Positions 8,483 through 16,630 of a DNA stretch of 64,000 nt are shown in pieces (within the stretch, counting starts at the first letter, position 1; each line of letters begins with the position of its first letter). Both the position numbers and the translations under genes were made by a program. Below the pieces are notes generated by a model. It saw nothing but the letters and a program-made list of their open reading frames with translations. It ran no database searches and was not told the DNA's origin. Origin of the DNA: Flavobacterium sp. 102 (GTDB lineage Bacteria > Bacteroidota > Bacteroidia > Flavobacteriales > Flavobacteriaceae); NCBI RefSeq assembly GCF_003634615.1, contig NZ_RBKX01000001.1, positions 186,001-250,000 on the forward strand, in the 5' to 3' direction.

Positions 8483-9772
8483 TTATTGTTTAATACTGTC
8501 TTTTTTAGTTTCAGCTTGTGGTATATTATTTTTTATTTCCTCTACTGTTTTTGAAATTGTATTTTCGAGCTTACTATTTGTAATTTTCTTCTCTTTGATA
8601 GTATTTGGCTTTGTAATTTCCGTTTCGGTCTTCACCTTTTTCTCGGTTTCCTTTTCAACAGTTGTTTTCTCAACAGTTGTTGTTTCATTTAGTTCTTTAT
8701 CTGTTTTTGTATTCACAGTTTCAAGCTCTTCAATCGGCTCTTTCTCTTCATACTGTGTTGAAATTTTATCTTCTGAAACAATTGAATTTTTCTTATCTAT
8801 GAAATAAAACAGGAGTAAAGTGTTTAAAATTAGTATTACTAATGTGCTAATCAATAGGGCTTGTGTAAGCTTTAATTTGTTCTTTAAAAAATTGGTTTCT
8901 GTAGAGAGTTGTTGTATCATCCGGTGTAATTGTTCCATTTCTAAATTATCTATGTTGTTGATAAAGTTTTGATTTTCTGCGGAGGGAATAAATTCATTTT
9001 CGACTATGGGCGGAAAAGAGAAATCTTTTGGCGGAATTATTTCTATAATGTTATTTGAGGAAATTGGAGAAACTATAAGAATCGAAATATCATCTTCTTC
9101 TAATTCATTGTTTTCCCAACTTGTTTCGCAAAAACTTTTAAAGTCTTCAAAATTATTGCATTTTAGTAGCAAGGAAATACTTTCCGGTTTTCTGAAGATA
9201 AATCTACTAATAGCATCTGTTGCTAAAATAATTATGTCATCTTGTAAAATGTTAATTTCAGCGAAACTGAAGTATTCATTTTCTATTTCATCTTCTAACA
9301 ATTTATTAGTGTTTATGAAATAGTTGTTATTATCCAATTCCTCAAGCGTTTTGAATGGAAATGAATTGATTTTATTACTTCTTAATACAAATAAACAAGT
9401 GTCTCCACAATTCAAAACCTTAATCGAGGTATCATTAATGAACTGCAAACCTATGAATGTGGCTGTGCCACCTTTATTTTTTTTTGCTTTTTCTAAAGAT
9501 GCTTTAGCAAAGTTGGAACTGAATTCAAAATCTGTGCTTTTAAATTCGGCAGCTAAGTTTTTTAAATTTTTCTTAAGTAAATTAACATCAAACAATGGAT
9601 TGTTAACGAAATTATCCACCAATATTCTCGCCCATAATTCAGATTTAAAACTTTGAGTTGTTCCGTCTGAAAGTGCAATACATTTGTTGAAATTTGAAAA
9701 ATTATACTTATCCTGAATATGTTTATATTCGATTGAAGCTTTTTTGTGTAATTGCAGAACTTTTAATTCCAT
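8483..9772 (-). CDS. PP2C-type Ser/Thr phosphatase with membrane anchor
   Basis: The 429-residue protein starts with a PP2C-like domain (about 1-237) bearing the metal-site motifs in order: SDG (Asp36-Gly37), GGTAT (101-105), CGDT (122-125), ATDA (184-187) and DDIS (227-230). A membrane segment follows (LLISTLVILILNTLLLFYFI, 306-325) and then a Lys/Glu/Thr-rich tail that is probably disordered. Its ATG shares a base with the stop of the vWA gene (TAATG), so the two are translationally coupled. With the kinase downstream it makes the reversible phosphorylation pair of the triad. TDG is changed to TDA, so activity should not be assumed. Confidence 0.86.
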   Translation of the reverse strand: MELKVLQLHKKASIEYKHIQDKYNFSNFNKCIALSDGTTQSFKSELWARILVDNFVNNPLFDVNLLKKNLKNLAAEFKSTDFEFSSNFAKASLEKAKKNKGGTATFIGLQFINDTSIKVLNCGDTCLFVLRSNKINSFPFKTLEELDNNNYFINTNKLLEDEIENEYFSFAEINILQDDIIILATDAISRFIFRKPESISLLLKCNNFEDFKSFCETSWENNELEEDDISILIVSPISSNNIIEIIPPKDFSFPPIVENEFIPSAENQNFINNIDNLEMEQLHRMIQQLSTETNFLKNKLKLTQALLISTLVILILNTLLLFYFIDKKNSIVSEDKISTQYEEKEPIEELETVNTKTDKELNETTTVEKTTVEKETEKKVKTETEITKPNTIKEKKITNSKLENTISKTVEEIKNNIPQAETKKDSIKQ

Positions 9773-10575
9773 TATTGTGGAGTTCCTATATTTAAGAAAT
9801 TTATTAAATCAACTGCATTTCCGTTATAAATATATCCTTTAGGATTGTTAGAAATATTATAGCCTTTTTGTATTGCGATTCTAACCATATTTTCGTTTAA
9901 TGGTGTAGAAATATCAAATAATAATCTTGAAAATTTATTATTTAGGTTGTCAACTTCATTAGGAAATAATACTCTTTCAGAAATTTTTTCAGAAATATGA
10001 ATGTTTAAAATATTTACTAAACCATAATTAGTTCTTAATTGTTTTAGTTTGTTTACTTCGTTTATCAAATTTTGATAATTATTTCCGCCATCTGTCGCTT
10101 CACCATCTGTAATATTAATAATAATTGGCGGATGACATTCTCTATGATTCCCCCAATTAATCCAGTCTTGACATAATCGTTTTGCATTTTCAAAAGCTCT
10201 TTTCATTGGTGTTGAGCCACTTGCGATAGGAGTAATCCATACTGGCTTATCATCTTCTTCTCTTAATGGATACTCAAAAATATTTTTAATTGAAACTACC
10301 CATTTGTTTAATAAAGCACCTTCCCAACCAGATTGCACATTATTTTCTTTGCCATATCCAATTATTCCAATTTCAAATCTATTTTTTATATCATCCCCAG
10401 AATAACATCGCAAACCAACTTCATATAATAATTCATTTATTGCGTTTGCAACTTCTTTAGATTTTGTATGAGTTTCGTTCCCAAAATTTTCTCCCATAGA
10501 ACCGCTTTGGTCAATTAGAAATATTATTAGACATGGATTTGTACTGCTTATGGTAAAATTTCTTAAATCTGTCAT
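9772..10575 (-). CDS. TerY-like von Willebrand factor A domain protein
   Basis: The 267-residue cytoplasmic protein is a single vWA domain with a complete MIDAS metal site: DQSGS (Asp22, Ser24, Ser26), Thr122 in SGSTPM and Asp157 in ITDGEATDG. vWA domains of the TerY group act as metal-dependent docking hubs. It is encoded directly upstream of a PP2C phosphatase and a kinase, the three-gene arrangement described for TerY-phosphorylation systems. No TerC, TerD or tellurite genes are in the window. The stop overlaps the phosphatase ATG by one base. No signal peptide is present. Confidence 0.88.
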   Translation of the reverse strand: MTDLRNFTISSTNPCLIIFLIDQSGSMGENFGNETHTKSKEVANAINELLYEVGLRCYSGDDIKNRFEIGIIGYGKENNVQSGWEGALLNKWVVSIKNIFEYPLREEDDKPVWITPIASGSTPMKRAFENAKRLCQDWINWGNHRECHPPIIINITDGEATDGGNNYQNLINEVNKLKQLRTNYGLVNILNIHISEKISERVLFPNEVDNLNNKFSRLLFDISTPLNENMVRIAIQKGYNISNNPKGYIYNGNAVDLINFLNIGTPQ

Positions 10576-10587
10576 GCTATTTAATTG

Positions 10588-11091
10588 TTATTTGTATAAT
10601 TCTCCACTATTATATTCCCCCGATGAATTATTTTTGTTGTAGTTAGGATTAGATTGATTATTTAAATAATCTAAATTATTGTTATTATTATGTCCACCAC
10701 TATAATTCCCTTGGTTATATCCTCCAGAAGAGTTAGTGGGTTGTTGATGGCTTGTATTTGTTGAATTATGAGTATAGGTATTTTGCTGTTTTCCTTTTGG
10801 ATTATCACCATATTGATTTTGACCCGGTTCACCTTCTTGAAATAATAACCAAAGACCATAAAAAGGGATTAATTGCCACCATCCACTATTGCCTACATCA
10901 TGACATCTTTTTGCGCCTTGTGACCAAAGAAACCATAACATAGGAATATATGCGAATGCTAAAAAGCTAGCGTCTCTGCTCTCTTGTAATATCAAATTTA
11001 TTATCACTGCTAAAATTGTATATATAATAATAGATATACCATATTCAGTCCGCCTAATTCTTCCATCGAAGGAAAATACATTTTCAAACAT
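10588..11091 (-). CDS. DUF805 membrane protein with Asn/Gly-rich tail
   Basis: The first 90 residues match the DUF805 (YhaH/YhaI-like) pattern: FSFDGRIRRTEYG, two membrane segments, KRCHDVGNSGWW, and FQEGEPGQNQYGDNPKG. The last 70 residues are low-complexity Asn/Gly/Ser/Tyr, an unusual addition that may be a flexible or sticky cytoplasmic tail. It is the first gene of the kinase/phosphatase/vWA operon, 12 bp upstream of the vWA gene, with the operon's promoter just before it. Its function is unknown; being lead gene suggests it supplies membrane context to the triad. Confidence 0.85.
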   Translation of the reverse strand: MFENVFSFDGRIRRTEYGISIIIYTILAVIINLILQESRDASFLAFAYIPMLWFLWSQGAKRCHDVGNSGWWQLIPFYGLWLLFQEGEPGQNQYGDNPKGKQQNTYTHNSTNTSHQQPTNSSGGYNQGNYSGGHNNNNNLDYLNNQSNPNYNKNNSSGEYNSGELYK

Positions 11092-11119
11092 AAATCAACT
11101 TTTTAATTAATAATTAATA

Positions 11120-11153
11120 CAATTTTAACATTTCCCACTGCAATCAAAATGCA
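11120..11153 (-). promoter_or_regulatory. Promoter/operator of the TerY-P-like operon
   Basis: On the minus strand TTTG (11148-11145) is followed after 17 bp by TAAAATTG (11127-11120), about 29 bp before the DUF805 start codon. The segment 11138-11153 (ctgcaatcaaaatgca) and the whole -33/-7 layout recur at 23885-23918, upstream of the island's HTH gene. The 16-mer contains TGCA-N7-TGCA, a likely operator overlapping the -33 region. Confidence 0.6.
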
Positions 11154-11490
11154 TTTCATTGGTTTTTATTAACAATTGTAGCTATCAAGCATTTGCTTCC
11201 GGAACAGCTGTATACAATACCGTTCCGGTGCAAATACTACCACAATTATTTTATCTTGGACAAGACCAAATAAGGCTATCTCCTTTTCTACATTATTTTT
11301 TTACAATTGAGCACTTGAAAATTGTTTGTATAATCATTTCCACCCATAGCGAACGTTCCTCAGCTTTAGCAGTTGCAATGATTCATCACTGACGATTCCA
11401 AGTACAAAACTCATTTTTGAATTTTCAGCGAAACTTCGGTAATTAACCTGAGCCTTGCAATTGCTACAAACTGATGTTGGCAGTAGGATT
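11154..11490. other. Gene-free region, possible decayed repeat
   Basis: No coding frame here is convincing. There is an inverted repeat CCGGAAC (11199-11205) / GTTCCGG (11222-11228), and the stretch 11440-11480 (around GCAATTGCTACAAACTG) has the look of an interspersed flavobacterial noncoding repeat or insertion remnant. It separates the kinase operon promoter from the end of the three-gene secreted operon. I cannot assign a function. Confidence 0.4.
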
Positions 11491-12387
11491 TTATCTAATT
11501 ATGACATTGTATTTTACCGTTCTTACAGAATTAGAATAATATGCCTTTGCGATTTCTTTTATAGCATTGATTCTTCTGATTTCTAAATCAAGCTCTTTCT
11601 TTTCATTTTTCTCAATTTTGTCAGAAATCTGATTAATTAGTTTTTCAACTTCTACATAACAACTTGAACTGTTGTCAATCATATTTAAATACGATAAAGC
11701 ACTTTCATAATTTTTAATAGCTATTTCAGATTTAGCCCTATTTATATTCTCTTTGCAAAGTTTTGATTGATAACCTATATAATAAACAATGGCACTTTTT
11801 TGAGCTTCTTCAAAACAATTGTTTCCTGTTTCTGGTATTGATTGAAGCAAACTTATTGCCTGTTCAAAATCTTGTTTTGTATAAAGATTAGCTGCTTTAT
11901 TTTGAGTACTCAAACAGGTTTCGTTAAAATATTTATAAATACTTTCTTTACCTTTTGTTATAAATTCAATTAAATCTTTGTCAGTAACTTTAATCAAAGA
12001 AAATGCATTAGTTATAGCAAGTTGTTCAGTTTTTCCGCTTCCTTTCAATTTCTTTGAAACAATATTAAAGAATTTGTTTGATGAAACTTGCTTAATATTT
12101 AAGGTTAAATCAATTGTCGTAACAGTGATGTTTTCCATTCCGCCTTGAACAACACTCGTGTCGTCAATATTTATGATTGGAAAAATTACAAAATCATTAT
12201 TGTAACCGTAAGTCACAACACCTGATTTATTTATTAAATTGGATAATTTGCTCTCTAATTTTGTAATTTGAGATTCACTAATTTTAAGACTTGGCTCGGG
12301 AAGTATTAAACCAATTGTGAAATCAGTAGATTGAGCAAAGCCATAGTTTGACAGAATTATTGATAATAATAAAATTGCATTTTTCAT
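11491..12387 (-). CDS. Secreted TPR-like protein, last gene of CsgG operon
   Basis: The 298-residue product has a signal peptide (MKNAILLLSIILSNYGFAQ). Residues 20-140 form an alpha/beta domain similar in style to the N-terminal part of the neighbouring gene products (FTIGLILPEPSL, then an ITVTTIDLTLNI strand). Residues 150-285 look like TPR/helical repeats (AANLYTKQDFEQAISLLQSI; SEIAIKNYESALSYLNMI). I do not recognise a named family. It is 2 bp downstream of the middle gene of the operon, so the three products probably form one periplasmic or outer-membrane assembly. Confidence 0.72.
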   Translation of the reverse strand: MKNAILLLSIILSNYGFAQSTDFTIGLILPEPSLKISESQITKLESKLSNLINKSGVVTYGYNNDFVIFPIINIDDTSVVQGGMENITVTTIDLTLNIKQVSSNKFFNIVSKKLKGSGKTEQLAITNAFSLIKVTDKDLIEFITKGKESIYKYFNETCLSTQNKAANLYTKQDFEQAISLLQSIPETGNNCFEEAQKSAIVYYIGYQSKLCKENINRAKSEIAIKNYESALSYLNMIDNSSSCYVEVEKLINQISDKIEKNEKKELDLEIRRINAIKEIAKAYYSNSVRTVKYNVIIR

Positions 12388-12389
12388 CT

Positions 12390-13253
12390 CTAATTGATTG
12401 TTATATAAATTGTACTTCCCTTAATTTCTTTGTTTGGTTCTAATCCAATAGATTTTAAATATTTGAAAATTTCGAGTGCAAATTTATTTGTAGTGTAATT
12501 GTTTTGATTTTTGTCTTTTACTGGAATTTTAACATCATCAAAAATCATCTTTAAGTTTGTTGTTCCTTGAATATGATAATTATTGTTAAAAGAATTTGTA
12601 GAAAACCATTCTTCAAGCACATCAGATAATGCTAATTTGTCATTTCCAACTGGAGTTGTCATATCATAACTTGAATTTTCAGAAAAAGAAAAATCTACCA
12701 AAACAGAACGACCATTTTTTAGAATGTCTGCAAATTTCAGATTCATTGTAGCAATAAATTCTTCCATTGATTTATCAACAGCTTTAGAGACAAGTCTTCC
12801 AACATCATCAGTCTCAAATTTCCCTGAATTGCTAACTTTATTTGAAAGTGAATTGCCTGTTGATGTATCGTAAGAAGAAATAATAACGCTGGCGCTTGCA
12901 CCTGTGTTATCTTTTTTCACATCTACTTCTGCAACTACATAAACATCGCAACCTGACATTTCAATAACTTTTGACTTAATATCACTTTGATTATCAGAAG
13001 TGAAAATTTGATTGTCTTTTGCAGCTTTTAGTTTTCCAATAAAGTCAACAGTTGTAAAACCACGACTGTCAAAGCCTTCTTTTATTTTTGTAATAGCAAT
13101 TCGGCGATTTATATTTTGATCTAAAATCGTTCTTAAATCTTCACCATCTTTTGTAAATGGAATTACCATTATTTTTGGTAATTGTTGTGATGTTTGAGCG
13201 AAATTAACTGCTGTTGAAAAGCAGACAACAAACAATAAAAATATTTTTTTCAT
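12390..13253 (-). CDS. Secreted protein, DUF6175-like
   Basis: The 287-residue product has a signal peptide (MKKIFLLFVVCFSTAVNFAQ) and begins its mature part with LPKIMVIPFTKDGEDLRTIL, then INRRIAITKIKEGFDSRGFT. This pattern matches proteins I know as DUF6175, which sit next to CsgG/HfaB-type proteins in Bacteroidota; the exact family name is from memory. The fold looks like the nucleotide-free, lipoprotein-type CsgG/TolB-N alpha/beta domain. It lies 4 bp downstream of the CsgG-like gene and 2 bp upstream of the TPR-like gene. Confidence 0.72.
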   Translation of the reverse strand: MKKIFLLFVVCFSTAVNFAQTSQQLPKIMVIPFTKDGEDLRTILDQNINRRIAITKIKEGFDSRGFTTVDFIGKLKAAKDNQIFTSDNQSDIKSKVIEMSGCDVYVVAEVDVKKDNTGASASVIISSYDTSTGNSLSNKVSNSGKFETDDVGRLVSKAVDKSMEEFIATMNLKFADILKNGRSVLVDFSFSENSSYDMTTPVGNDKLALSDVLEEWFSTNSFNNNYHIQGTTNLKMIFDDVKIPVKDKNQNNYTTNKFALEIFKYLKSIGLEPNKEIKGSTIYITIN

Positions 13254-13257
13254 ATAC

Positions 13258-14118
13258 TTATTCGCTAATTATTTCACATTTTAAATTTGCACCGGCTTCT
13301 GATTTAGTTGCTATTGCTAAGCCACCTGTAACAACATTACAAATTGAAAAATTTTCATCTTCTACTTTTTCAACCACAATTTGTCCAATTTCTTTTTTTC
13401 TAGGTATTTTTTTACCATCAACCATTAAAGTAGTTAGTTCATAAACTTTTAAAGTTGTTAGTGGTTTTAATCCTATTCCTGTTCCTCCTGAAATTAAAAC
13501 TTTTGTAGCTTCATTTGATGTGGTTTTTTCTTCAATACTTGCAATTGAAGCAGTTATTTTGAAGTTGTCTTTTATAAACTTTTCGATGTTTGGTTTTATA
13601 ATTTTTAAAGCGTCATCAAAACCATTTTTCCCATTAGCTTCCGCAGAAAATTTTTCTGAAGCCATAATTTCTCCTGTAGAAACATCAATTACTTTTATAT
13701 TAAAAGAGATTTTTGCTTTTCTACTAGGAATATTGAAACTTCCAACTGCGCTTGACTTTTCTTCAAAAGATGCTTCTGTTATGTTTCCTGTTACGATATA
13801 ACTCGCACCCATTGATTTTGATTGCTCAACAGTTTGACCATCGATATAATCTTCACTTTGCTGAGTTTTCTTTTCTCCTTTAATTAAAGCCATTTTTTCT
13901 CTTTCCACAAGTGTGAATCTTTTGGCATTTAAAAAGGCATCAGAAACTGCATCTTGTATTGCAATTACGTTAGCACTTTGATTTTGACTTCCTCGATTGT
14001 AATAATTGCTATTGTTGCTTGAAGTTGTATTGAATGGCATTATACCAACAATAGTTTTCGTTTGCGAAAATCCTGTAAATGTTATTAATGCTAAAATTGT
14101 TAAGTAAGCGTTTCTCAT
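13258..14118 (-). CDS. CsgG/HfaB-like secreted protein
   Basis: The 286-residue product starts at ATG 14118 with a signal peptide (MRNAYLTILALITFTGFSQ); a longer open frame to 14232 lacks a signal and is rejected. CsgG-type features are VGIMPFNTT, AFLNAKRFTLVEREKM, SMGASYIVTGNITEA and FNIKVIDVSTGEIMASEKFS. CsgG family proteins make outer-membrane pores or their periplasmic bases. There is no lipobox cysteine, so it may be soluble, unlike E. coli CsgG. No curlin genes are near, so curli export is not implied. It leads a tight three-gene operon. Confidence 0.82.
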   Translation of the reverse strand: MRNAYLTILALITFTGFSQTKTIVGIMPFNTTSSNNSNYYNRGSQNQSANVIAIQDAVSDAFLNAKRFTLVEREKMALIKGEKKTQQSEDYIDGQTVEQSKSMGASYIVTGNITEASFEEKSSAVGSFNIPSRKAKISFNIKVIDVSTGEIMASEKFSAEANGKNGFDDALKIIKPNIEKFIKDNFKITASIASIEEKTTSNEATKVLISGGTGIGLKPLTTLKVYELTTLMVDGKKIPRKKEIGQIVVEKVEDENFSICNVVTGGLAIATKSEAGANLKCEIISE

Positions 14119-14413
14119 TGTTCTTGGTTTTAATTTATTGATTATTTCTGTTTTGTTTTCTCTCTTTTTTGCAGATAGTTCGGAAATCTTAACGCTAACT
14201 ATTAGAATAGATATGATCAATTCCCCAACCATATATAGAATCTATCACCATAATCGATATACCGTATGGCAAAGCGACAAATATCTCTTCTCCAAAATTC
14301 GGGCGCATAATTTGGGAATGGATTCGCATTTTTCACATTGTTTCTTTAATATCTTGTGGCCAAGGCACCCTTGCCGCCTGTATTATAAACTCTTACCATA
14401 CTATGTAGATGAT
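14119..14413. other. Gene-free region upstream of the CsgG operon
   Basis: Almost 300 bp without a supported gene. On the minus strand a 17-codon frame (14400-14350, MVRVYNTGGKGALATRY) ends early and may be the tail of a lost gene. I see no clear promoter box for the CsgG-like gene and no terminator for the upstream nuclease gene. Confidence 0.4.
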
Positions 14414-15469
14414 TTAATCCACTTCATATAAACTCACAGTTGCCAATAACTCTTTTTCAAACATATAAATATCATCAACAGATTGAATAGGTTCTTTCTT
14501 TTCATTTTTATCATTATTAAAAAGACCTATGTATTTTTTACCACCATTAAAGTGTAAACGACACAAGGGTTTACGGTTATTATCATCTAAAAGAATTCCA
14601 AAATAGGATTGTGTATCACGACAAATTATTCTATTTACTGATAACTTTCTACGTAAAATGGCAACAACAATTCTATATCCTTCCATTTCTTCATCGCTAG
14701 TGAAAATTTTACTTTCGTCTTCAATAGTTTCAATTTGATCGGCTCTTTGATTTTGGGCTTCTTTGTTCAGCGCCGCATTTAGTCGGTCGTTGATTTTCTC
14801 ATTGATGAATTGATTAAATCCTTTGCTAACAAGCTCTTTGAATTCTTCCATTACTTTTTCGGTTAATCTCCCTGAATAAACTTTATTAGCAAAAAGCTTT
14901 ACAAAATCAAAAGATGGATTGGTCAATTCGTTATCAATTTGCTTTCTAATTTCCCTGATATACTTTAAGGAACTTGCGTTGGTAACAATATTATTGACAT
15001 CAAAACTTGATTTATGGAACTTGGCTATTTCATTGATGCTATTATCCTTTAAATTGGTGATGTCAAATTCCAGAAATGGCTTTTGATCCATTTTATTTTT
15101 CTCGTCTAAGTCGGTAAAGAATTGATAGAAAATACCGTTGGTCAATAAAGTAAAACGTGTTTTGGTGACATGGAAATATCTGAACAATTGTGACCCATGA
15201 ATCGATAGGTTATCTTTCCAGTTTTTACATTCAATGATTAGAATGGGCTCATCATTCTGAAAAATAGCATAGTCCACTTTTTCTCCTTTTTTTAGTCCTA
15301 AATCGGCTGTGAATTCAGGAACTACTTCTGTAGGATTGAAGGTGTCGTAACCTAATATGTTTATAAAAGGTAAAACAAAGGCATGCTTCGTTGATTCTTC
15401 CGTACCGATTTTGTCTTTTAGCTGATTGATTTTATCGGCTAGGGTTTTGAGTTGTATTTGTAGTTCCAT
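14414..15469 (-). CDS. Orphan HsdR_N-type PD-(D/E)xK protein
   Basis: The N-terminal half (about 15-160) matches the nuclease domain of type I restriction R subunits: ESTKHAFVLPFINILGYDTF, Glu48/Glu52, Asp66 (KVDYAIF) and Glu80-Cys-Lys82 (LIIECKNW). The C-terminal part (250-351) is a second conserved domain (EGYRIVVAILRRKLS, CRLHFNGGKKYIGLF). There is no helicase, specificity or methylase gene nearby, so it is a stand-alone nuclease of a type often carried on mobile DNA. A defence role is plausible but unproven. Its promoter region holds a perfect 8-bp inverted repeat. Confidence 0.82.
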   Translation of the reverse strand: MELQIQLKTLADKINQLKDKIGTEESTKHAFVLPFINILGYDTFNPTEVVPEFTADLGLKKGEKVDYAIFQNDEPILIIECKNWKDNLSIHGSQLFRYFHVTKTRFTLLTNGIFYQFFTDLDEKNKMDQKPFLEFDITNLKDNSINEIAKFHKSSFDVNNIVTNASSLKYIREIRKQIDNELTNPSFDFVKLFANKVYSGRLTEKVMEEFKELVSKGFNQFINEKINDRLNAALNKEAQNQRADQIETIEDESKIFTSDEEMEGYRIVVAILRRKLSVNRIICRDTQSYFGILLDDNNRKPLCRLHFNGGKKYIGLFNNDKNEKKEPIQSVDDIYMFEKELLATVSLYEVD

Positions 15470-15491
15470 TTGTCTTGAATTAGATGTAGAA

Positions 15492-15538
15492 CAAACTTAA
15501 AACCATTAAAAATGTGTTCTTTACGGTTTTCCGTAAAG
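15492..15538 (-). promoter_or_regulatory. Promoter and perfect palindrome upstream of the HsdR_N gene
   Basis: On the minus strand TAAGTTTG (15499-15492) fits the TAnnTTTG -7 box, 23 bp before the start codon. Twenty bases further upstream is CTTTACGG-TTTT-CCGTAAAG (15519-15538), a perfect inverted repeat placed where an activator or -33-overlapping regulator would bind. A near copy, TTACGG-AAAA-CCGTAA, is at 23962-23977, and both copies are followed by AGCCA. Confidence 0.6.
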
Positions 15539-15542
15539 CCAT

Positions 15543-15566
15543 AAAAAAACACCCCAAAGGGTGTTT
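15543..15566 (-). terminator. Terminator of the adhesin-porP/sprF operon
   Basis: The arms AAACACCC (15547-15554) and GGGTGTTT (15559-15566) enclose a 4-nt loop. Read on the minus strand the stem is followed by a T tract, 21 bp after the PorP/SprF stop codon. Confidence 0.85.
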
Positions 15567-15586
15567 ATATAATAACTGCTTGAGTG

Positions 15587-16630
15587 TTACATCTTCTGAT
15601 AACCTGATTCTCCGTTGCGTTTTAATTTAACTTTATAGTTATCGCAGCGGTCACAACGGTAACTGGATTGCCACGTTAGGGATAATTCGTGTACGCCTTG
15701 TGTCCTTCCGATTTTGGAGGTGTTCCAATCATAGGAATAGCCAAAAGTAAACTCATCGGTTTTGAATGAAAACACCGGATTTATAGAAGTAATCAGATGG
15801 CTGTTGGTGGCTCTTCCTTCGGGGTTGGTTACCGCTATAAGTCCAAAACTTATCCGGCTGTATTCCATTACGGTTCCAACATCCAAACGGTTGTATTGTC
15901 CCTGACGCATGTAGTTGGCGGTCAGTAACAGGTTAGTCCCTTCGGGAATCAGTTTGGATGGCGAATTAAAGAACTCAATATAATAGCCGCCATGTACCGT
16001 TAAAAACAAATCTAACGGCACATTAGCATTTTCGCGGAAGGAAATGTCAGGTCTGTTTAAGTGTTTTACGGCTACGCCAAACCACGTATCTTCCTGGTCT
16101 AATACAAAACCGGCAGAAAAATCCATAAAGTTGATTTTGTTGCTGTAGTTCATCACGCCCGGATCAATACTTCCGGGGCTAATGGCGCCAGTATTAATAT
16201 TAATTTGGTCTTCTAATAATAAGTTATTAAAATTAAAATCTTTGCGGCCGTAACCAGCTTCGAGCCCTAACCGTAATCTCCAGTCATAGTCTAAATCTAT
16301 TCGATAAGAAAAAGCGCCATTGAACTTGAAGTAATTGTACCCTGTAAATACTTCACTATGGTTTAAAACTGTCATGCCGACACCGATTTCGTCACTAACT
16401 AAATTGTTAGCGAATCCAAATTGAGTATCCATTTTTCGATTCCCATCGGGCCATTGGCGTCTGTGAATTAACCCTGCATTCCATGTATTGGAAACTCCTG
16501 TAAATGCCGGATTTAATGTTTCCGGAACAAGATAAAATTGAGTGAATATTGGGTCTTGAGCATTACTGAACGTTGTCATCAAAGTGAATGCTGCAATCAG
16601 GATAAATTTGAATTTCATAGGATTAGGCAT
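15587..16630 (-). CDS. PorP/SprF family outer-membrane protein
   Basis: The 347-residue product has a signal peptide (FKFILIAAFTLMTTFSNAQ) followed by DPIFTQFYLVPETLNPAFTG, the hallmark of the PorP/SprF family, and alternating beta-barrel strands to the end. In Flavobacterium johnsoniae, SprF is needed to secrete or attach SprB, and type-B T9SS cargo is usually encoded beside such a protein. The ATG at 16630 overlaps the adhesin stop (TAATG), implying coupled translation; a second ATG lies at 16618. It is thus the dedicated partner of the adhesin upstream. Confidence 0.92.
   Translation of the reverse strand: MPNPMKFKFILIAAFTLMTTFSNAQDPIFTQFYLVPETLNPAFTGVSNTWNAGLIHRRQWPDGNRKMDTQFGFANNLVSDEIGVGMTVLNHSEVFTGYNYFKFNGAFSYRIDLDYDWRLRLGLEAGYGRKDFNFNNLLLEDQININTGAISPGSIDPGVMNYSNKINFMDFSAGFVLDQEDTWFGVAVKHLNRPDISFRENANVPLDLFLTVHGGYYIEFFNSPSKLIPEGTNLLLTANYMRQGQYNRLDVGTVMEYSRISFGLIAVTNPEGRATNSHLITSINPVFSFKTDEFTFGYSYDWNTSKIGRTQGVHELSLTWQSSYRCDRCDNYKVKLKRNGESGYQKM

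Noticed and set aside
9772..10575. Tellurite resistance operon
   Set aside because: Only the TerY-like vWA, PP2C and kinase are present; no TerB, TerC, TerD or TerZ genes are in the window.
11159..11392. 77-codon rightward ORF
   Set aside because: No signal, domain or plausible start context, and it runs against the local transcription direction inside a probably decayed noncoding region.
13258..14118. Curli secretion system
   Set aside because: CsgG-like motifs are present but there is no lipobox, CsgE, CsgF or curlin gene nearby.
14414..15469. Complete type I restriction-modification system
   Set aside because: Only an HsdR_N-like nuclease is encoded; helicase motifs and HsdM/HsdS genes are absent.
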